Origin: Candidatus Aminicenantota bacterium
GTDB lineage: Bacteria > Acidobacteriota > Aminicenantia > Aminicenantales > UBA8522
DNA length: 64,000 bases
Assembly (NCBI GenBank): GCA_017886205.1
Contig: JAFNEO010000037.1
Coordinates: 56,901 to 120,900 of the forward strand
Direction of reading: 5' to 3'
Part shown: positions 59,675-64,000 of the stretch, in pieces
Numbering within the stretch: the stretch's first letter is position 1
Layout: each line of letters starts with the position of its first letter
Notes under the pieces: model-generated
What the model saw: only the letters and a program-made list of their open reading frames with translations
Database searches by the model: none
Told to the model about the DNA's origin: nothing
Made by a program: the position numbers and the translations under genes

Positions 59675-60820
59675 ATGATAAAAAAGTACTATCTTCTCTC
59701 CCCGGGTCCAACACCGGTCCCCGACAGCGTCCTGTCGGCGGCGGCCGAGCCCATCATCCATCACCGGACGCCGGAGTTCTCCGAGATCTTCATGCAGGTT
59801 TCGGAAGGGCTGAAGTATGTGTTCGGTACCAAAGAAGATGTGTTCATCCTGACTTCTTCCGGCAGCGGTGCCATGGAAACAGCCATCGTCAACACCCTGA
59901 GCGCCGGAGACAAAGTCATCTCCATCAACGCCGGAAAGTTCGGCGAGAGATGGGGCAACATCGGCAAGGCTTACGGCGTGGATGTTAAAGAGATCGTCCT
60001 GGAATGGGGAGCCGACTTCAGCAAAGAGCGGCTGGCGGCTGAGCTCAAGGCAAACCCCGGAGTCAAAGCCGTCTTTACCACCCTCTCCGAGACCTCCAGC
60101 GGCGCAATTTATGACATCAAAGGGTTCGGCGAGGTCGTTGCCCAGACCGAGGCTATCCTGGTCGTGGACGGGATCTCAGGAGCGATGGCCACCCCCTGTC
60201 CGATGGACGAATGGAAGGTCGATATTTTCGTGTCCGGGTCGCAGAAGTCCTTCATGATACCGCCCGGCTTGGCCTACATCGCCTTCAGCCCGAAAGCCTG
60301 GAAGCTCGTCGCCACCGCCAAGCTCCCCAGGTTCTACTTCGACGCCATGAAAGCCAAGAAAAATCTGGAAAAACAGACCACGCCCTGGACACCGGCGGTG
60401 TCCTTGATCATCCAGCAGAAAAAAGCCTTGGACATCATCAAGTCCATGGGTCTCGAGGCCATGCTCGAACATCACCGGATCCTCGGCGAGGCCACCCGGG
60501 CCGGCGTCAAAGCGCTGGGGCTGGAACTCCTGGCCAAAAAACCCGGCAACATCCTGACTGCCATTAAGACGCCGACCGGAATCGACGGCAGCAAGCTGGT
60601 GAAGACAATGCAGGCCAAATACAAGGCCTACATCGCCGGGGCCCAGGATCCGAACAAAGGGAAGTTCTTCCGCATCGCCCACCTCGGCTACATGGGCGGG
60701 TTCGACATCGTCACTTCCCTGGCCGCGCTCGAAATGACGCTCCTCGACCTCGGGTACCCGTTCGAGAAAGGCCGATCCGTGGCGGCGGCCGAGACGATTT
60801 TAAGGGAGAATTGGAAATGA
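59675..60820 (+). CDS. Serine-glyoxylate/alanine-glyoxylate-type aminotransferase
   Basis: 381 residues. TGAGGAGG lies before the ATG. LLSPGPTPVPDSVL and the PLP-Lys in VSGSQKSFMIPPGLA mark class V aminotransferases of the SGAT/AGXT group, which interconvert glyoxylate or hydroxypyruvate with serine or alanine. The gene runs into serA by an ATGA overlap, so the two likely supply serine together, possibly by the phosphorylated route in which this enzyme replaces SerC. Confidence 0.88.
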   Translation: MIKKYYLLSPGPTPVPDSVLSAAAEPIIHHRTPEFSEIFMQVSEGLKYVFGTKEDVFILTSSGSGAMETAIVNTLSAGDKVISINAGKFGERWGNIGKAYGVDVKEIVLEWGADFSKERLAAELKANPGVKAVFTTLSETSSGAIYDIKGFGEVVAQTEAILVVDGISGAMATPCPMDEWKVDIFVSGSQKSFMIPPGLAYIAFSPKAWKLVATAKLPRFYFDAMKAKKNLEKQTTPWTPAVSLIIQQKKALDIIKSMGLEAMLEHHRILGEATRAGVKALGLELLAKKPGNILTAIKTPTGIDGSKLVKTMQAKYKAYIAGAQDPNKGKFFRIAHLGYMGGFDIVTSLAALEMTLLDLGYPFEKGRSVAAAETILRENWK

Positions 60821-61716
60821 AGAAGATCCTGTTGGCTGATTCCCTGGATAAAGAGGCCACCGATAGGCTCAAGTCCCTGCCCCAATTTGCAGTCACCATC
60901 AAGACAGGTATGGATGAAGCGGAGCTCATCAAGACCATCCCCGGCTTCAACGCTGTGGTCGTACGCAGCGCCACCAAGATTACTCGCAAAGTCATCGAGG
61001 CCGCGGCCGGTCTGGAGATGATCGTCCGGGCCGGGATCGGCCTGGACAATGTCGATGCCGCGGCGGCCAAAGACAAAGGCATCAAGGTGGCCAACACGCC
61101 GGCGGCGACGACGATCTCCGTGGCCGAAATCACGTTCGGGCTGATGCTCAGCGCTGTCCGACAGCTCGGCCGGGCCAACCTCTCCCTGAAGGAACACAAG
61201 TGGGAGAAGAAGACTTTCTCCGGGACCGAGCTCTATGGGAAAACCCTGGGGATCATCGGTGGCGGGAGGATCGGCCTGGCTGTCGCCGAGCGTGCCCTGG
61301 CCTTCGGGATGAAGGTGGTTATATATGATGTCGTCAAGGTCGAGACGAAGCTCGGCCTCAAGCAGGTCGGGCTGGATGAGCTCCTGGCTCAGTCCGATAT
61401 CATCACGCTCCACACCCCGAAGCAGGCGAAGCCCATCCTCGGACGCGACGAATTCCTGAAGATGAGGAACGGCGTCATCATCGTAAACGCTGCCCGTGGC
61501 GGTGTCGTGGATGAGGCCGCGCTTCTCGAGGCACTTAGCTCCGGTAAGGTCAGGGCCGCGGCCATAGACGTCTTCGATAAGGAGCCTCCTGTGGACTTTG
61601 CTCTAATCGACCATCCCAACGTGATCGCCAGCCCCCATATCGGCGCGGCTGCCGAGGAGGGGCAGAAGCGGGCGGGCCTGGAAGTCGTTAGGATCCTTCA
61701 GGAGAAATTGGCCTAG
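60817..61716 (+). CDS. serA: D-3-phosphoglycerate dehydrogenase, short type
   Basis: 299 residues. The start at 60817 has GGGAG nine bases upstream. NAD-binding GGGRIG, catalytic Arg in NAARGGVVDEAAL, Glu in VFDKEPP and His in SPHIGAA are all present. The C-terminal ACT or ASB regulatory domains are missing, so it is the unregulated short form. It oxidises 3-phosphoglycerate as the first step of serine synthesis, next to the aminotransferase gene. Confidence 0.9.
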   Translation: MKKILLADSLDKEATDRLKSLPQFAVTIKTGMDEAELIKTIPGFNAVVVRSATKITRKVIEAAAGLEMIVRAGIGLDNVDAAAAKDKGIKVANTPAATTISVAEITFGLMLSAVRQLGRANLSLKEHKWEKKTFSGTELYGKTLGIIGGGRIGLAVAERALAFGMKVVIYDVVKVETKLGLKQVGLDELLAQSDIITLHTPKQAKPILGRDEFLKMRNGVIIVNAARGGVVDEAALLEALSSGKVRAAAIDVFDKEPPVDFALIDHPNVIASPHIGAAAEEGQKRAGLEVVRILQEKLA

Positions 61717-61814
61717 TCCAGAAGATTCTTGGACTTCAAGGATTTTTGAGGACAGCCCACAAGCGCTGATCCACGAGACCGAATCGGAGTTCGTCCTCAA
61801 CCTGCGGAAAGAGT

Positions 61815-63002
61815 ATGGGAATGACCGAGACCATGAAAAAGCACATATCGATTTATCTCGACAATAACGCCACGACCCCACTTGACCCGGGTGTCGCGGA
61901 CAAAATGTGTTGGTTTTTGAGGGAACACTTCGGGAATCCCTCCTCCATCTACCCGATCGGCCGGGCCGTCAAGGACATCATCAACCAGGCCAGGGAAAAC
62001 GTCGCCAGAGCGCTGGGCGCCCAGCGGAGCGAGGTCTTCTTCACCGCCTCCGGAACCGAGGCCGATAACTGGGCCCTCCGCGGGGTCCTCGATACCCACC
62101 CTGAGAAAAGCGAGATCATCACCTCGACGATCGAACACCCGGCCGTTCTCCAACAGGCTAAGTATCTCGAAAAAAAAGGGATTAAGGTCAGTTATGTCCC
62201 CGTGGATAGCTTCGGGATTGTCGACCTGGATTTTCTGCGGGCCGCCATCACCCCCCAGACGGCTCTCATCTCGATCATGCATGCCAACAACGAAATCGGG
62301 ACCATCCAACCGATCGAAACGGTCGTCTCGATCGCCAGGGACCATGGCGTTCTTGTCCACAGCGATGCCGTACAGAGTTTCGGGAAGATTGACCTTGACG
62401 TTGTCAAGCTGGACCTCGACTTGCTGTCCGTTTCTGCCCACAAGATTTATGGCCCGAAAGGGGTAGGAGCCCTGTATGTCCGCAAGGGCGTCGACATCTG
62501 CCCGTTTATCCACGGCGGCCATCAGGAGCGCGGGATCAGGGCCGGCACAGAGAACACGATCGGCATCGTAGGGTTCGGCGAGGCGGCGCGGATTCTCATG
62601 GAGCGCGGCAGGAAAGACAGGGAGAGGATCGAGAAGCTGACCGACAGTCTGAAAAAGGGTATCGAGGAAAAAATCCCCAAGGTCAGGTTCAATGGACACC
62701 CCGAAAAAAGGGTCAAAAACACCCTGAACGCTGCCTTCCCGGGGCTAGAAGCCGAAGCCATCCTGCTGGCTCTGGCGACAAAGGGGATCTCCGTCTCGAC
62801 GGGCTCTGCCTGCAGCTCGGAGTCCGAGGAAGTCTCCCCGGTCCTCCTTTCCATCGGCCTGAGGCCGGAGATCGCCCGCTCCTGTATCCGGATGTCCCTC
62901 GGCCGCTTCAACACCGAGGACGATGTCCAGGCGGTCCTCCGCGAGCTACCCGACATCATCTCCAAATTGCGGCAGATCTCAGCCTTCGATCCCGAGGAAT
63001 GA
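61815..63002 (+). CDS. Cysteine desulfurase (NifS/IscS type)
   Basis: 395 residues. YLDNNATTPLDPGV, SGTEADNWALRG, HSDAVQSFGKID, the PLP-Lys in SAHKIYGPKG, and the catalytic Cys in GSACSSES are intact. It takes sulfur from cysteine for iron-sulfur or thio-cofactor synthesis. Located 98 bases after serA in the same direction, in line with a serine-to-cysteine-to-sulfur flow, though no scaffold gene follows. Start at GGAAAGAG. Confidence 0.9.
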   Translation: MGMTETMKKHISIYLDNNATTPLDPGVADKMCWFLREHFGNPSSIYPIGRAVKDIINQARENVARALGAQRSEVFFTASGTEADNWALRGVLDTHPEKSEIITSTIEHPAVLQQAKYLEKKGIKVSYVPVDSFGIVDLDFLRAAITPQTALISIMHANNEIGTIQPIETVVSIARDHGVLVHSDAVQSFGKIDLDVVKLDLDLLSVSAHKIYGPKGVGALYVRKGVDICPFIHGGHQERGIRAGTENTIGIVGFGEAARILMERGRKDRERIEKLTDSLKKGIEEKIPKVRFNGHPEKRVKNTLNAAFPGLEAEAILLALATKGISVSTGSACSSESEEVSPVLLSIGLRPEIARSCIRMSLGRFNTEDDVQAVLRELPDIISKLRQISAFDPEE

Positions 63003-63147
63003 GGGGGCTGCACACCCCGGTTTAGTCCAAGCAAAATGATCATCATCGGCGAGCGGCGATGGCCGCTTCAGAGGCGCTCCTCGGCCTAGACCCTTTCCTG
63101 GGCCGTTTCCTTCGTCACTTCAGGGAACAGAATAAGGAAAGAAAGGC

Positions 63148-63699
63148 TTAGGCCCGGCTGAGGATCATCCCTTTGAGTTGCCGGAGATAGGCTTGCCTGG
63201 CCTCAAAAAAGAACCTCTGGTAGCCTTCCTGCCTGAAATCCGGATACGTCCAGGGCAGGAGCTTGGCCGCGTTCCTGGAAAAAAGGAGCTCGAGGTGGGC
63301 GTAGATCCCCTGCCTGAGGGGGACGCGGTGGGCGAAGTCCTTGGTTGTGGCCATGATCAGCGCCGAAGCGGTCAGGATTCCCGGGTCGACGTTGACAATG
63401 CGGGACTCTCGGGCGAAGGACTTTTTAATCTCTTCCTCAAGAGCACTGGTCCGGACCTTGACATCGCTCAGAGATTCGGGAGGGACGAGCCGGGCGAAGC
63501 TCAAGAACAGGCGCCGCAGACCTTTGCCCATCTGCTTATCGTAGTAATCCGTCTGGTCGAATGGAAACGCCACGCTCTTGAGGTCGACGCGGCCATAGAT
63601 GGCTGCCACTGCCTCCTCAGTCCTGGAAAAAATGTCATCCTGTGAAGAGATGATCCCGATGATCAACTTGGCGGGAGCGAACGGCTTGACCTCGGCCAT
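63148..63699 (-). CDS. DUF4416-family protein
   Basis: 183 residues. PAKLIIGIISSQDD at the start, VAFPFDQTDYYDKQMG, NVDPGILTASALIMATTKDF and the C-terminal LLPWTYPDF are the DUF4416 blocks, usually found in anaerobic bacteria. Function unknown. The 145 bases after the cysteine desulfurase hold nothing I can name. Confidence 0.85.
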   Translation of the reverse strand: MAEVKPFAPAKLIIGIISSQDDIFSRTEEAVAAIYGRVDLKSVAFPFDQTDYYDKQMGKGLRRLFLSFARLVPPESLSDVKVRTSALEEEIKKSFARESRIVNVDPGILTASALIMATTKDFAHRVPLRQGIYAHLELLFSRNAAKLLPWTYPDFRQEGYQRFFFEARQAYLRQLKGMILSRA

Positions 63700-63800
63700 C
63701 GATTATCACCATATGACAGCCCGCCCAAAAACGCAACCCTCCCCGGCCTTTTCTTTTGAGACCGAACTAGCCCGGGAAGCATCTCTATCTATGTGATGAA

Positions 63801-63933
63801 CAACTTGGGAATGGAGAAGCGACCTCGAAGGTTTAGCATATCCGAAACGCCCACCAGACTCTGTTCTTAGATATTCATCCCCCTTATCCCCCTTGAGCAA
63901 CCAAGGGGGATCTGTATCAGGTCGGCGTTTCGG
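63801..63933. repeat. Nested palindromic repeat, partly shared with 6300-6334
   Basis: 63801-63835 is 30/35 identical to 6300-6334. To its right an outer inverted repeat, CCGAAACGCC (63842-63851) and GGCGTTTCGG (63924-63933), encloses an inner hairpin, ATCCCCCTTG (63886-63895) and CAAGGGGGAT (63902-63911) around AGCAAC. Non-coding; probably a dispersed element. The remaining bases to the edge (63934-64000) show nothing certain. Confidence 0.6.
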
Positions 63934-64000
63934 GAAAAGGCCCGAGGGAAGCCGCTCTCTTGGTGATAAAGGCGAGGGGTGTGGGTGAGGAAGTCCGTGG

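Noticed and set aside
63980..64000. A stretch like the conserved RNase P RNA motif (GAGGAA-GTCCG) at the window edge
   Set aside because: The invariant motif has GGAAAG; here one A is missing, no P1-P3 stems could be drawn, and the rest lies outside the window.
1..64000. tRNA, rRNA, CRISPR arrays, transposases or phage genes
   Set aside because: I looked for these on both strands and saw none I can support; a computed scan would be needed to exclude short RNAs.

Overview
This window comes from a GC-rich Gram-negative bacterium. It encodes an outer-membrane TonB-dependent receptor with a carboxypeptidase-regulatory-like N-terminus, a TolC-type channel, an RlpA lipoprotein and several Tat or Sec exported proteins. 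The mix (many exported peptidases and glycosidases, a BNR/VPS10-like exoprotein, DUF362 and DUF6599 proteins, GH57 glycogen enzymes, a PurO-type IMP cyclohydrolase, DUF4416) resembles Candidatus Aminicenantes. That assignment is inference from gene content; there is no rRNA here. I saw no tRNA, rRNA, CRISPR array, integrase, transposase or phage gene. Most of the window is ordinary chromosomal sequence with short gaps and many ATGA-type start/stop overlaps.

Layout. 1-3.3 kb: end of an amino-acid permease, an iron-sulfur protein under a perfect Fnr/HcpR-like palindrome, its Crp/Fnr regulator, a frameshifted small exported protein, an arginine-deiminase-fold enzyme, and a 43-codon transcription unit. 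3.3-11 kb: an outer-membrane barrel, a transglutaminase-like exoprotein, a palindromic repeat, a DUF6067-type glycoside hydrolase, an ACT protein and a CBM9-like exoprotein. 11-24.7 kb: TonB receptor, M28 peptidase, PEBP, acyl-CoA synthetase, methyltransferase, a RACo-type corrinoid activator and a BNR-repeat exoprotein. 25-35.5 kb: TolC plus a membrane-fusion protein, a beta-CASP nuclease, DUF4097, an M1 peptidase between two membrane proteins, RlmI and a Nudix hydrolase.

35.6-49.2 kb is the most coherent block. glgA (+) has a promoter implying a leaderless mRNA. Opposite it lies a tightly packed minus-strand run: purO, AICAR transformylase, a LigD-type phosphoesterase, a small zinc protein, two GH57 enzymes, a 42-residue remnant of a third GH57 enzyme (branching-enzyme type), glgC, a histidine kinase, a lone receiver and a GalT-like protein. 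ADP-glucose synthesis, glucan remodelling, a two-component pair and a nucleotidyltransferase therefore share one translationally coupled array, which suggests signal-controlled glycogen turnover.

49.4-64 kb: a LOG-family protein, VanZ, RlpA, a Tat-exported glycosylasparaginase, a probably leaderless MFS transporter, an HprK-like P-loop protein coupled to phosphosulfolactate synthase (ComA), a GH63-like glycosidase, a decayed DUF362 gene, an M20 peptidase, an aminotransferase-serA-cysteine desulfurase series, DUF4416, and a nested palindromic repeat whose left flank is shared with the element near 6.3 kb.

Starts were chosen from Shine-Dalgarno sites, signal peptides and family N-termini. All functional calls rest on reading motifs by eye; no database search was run.
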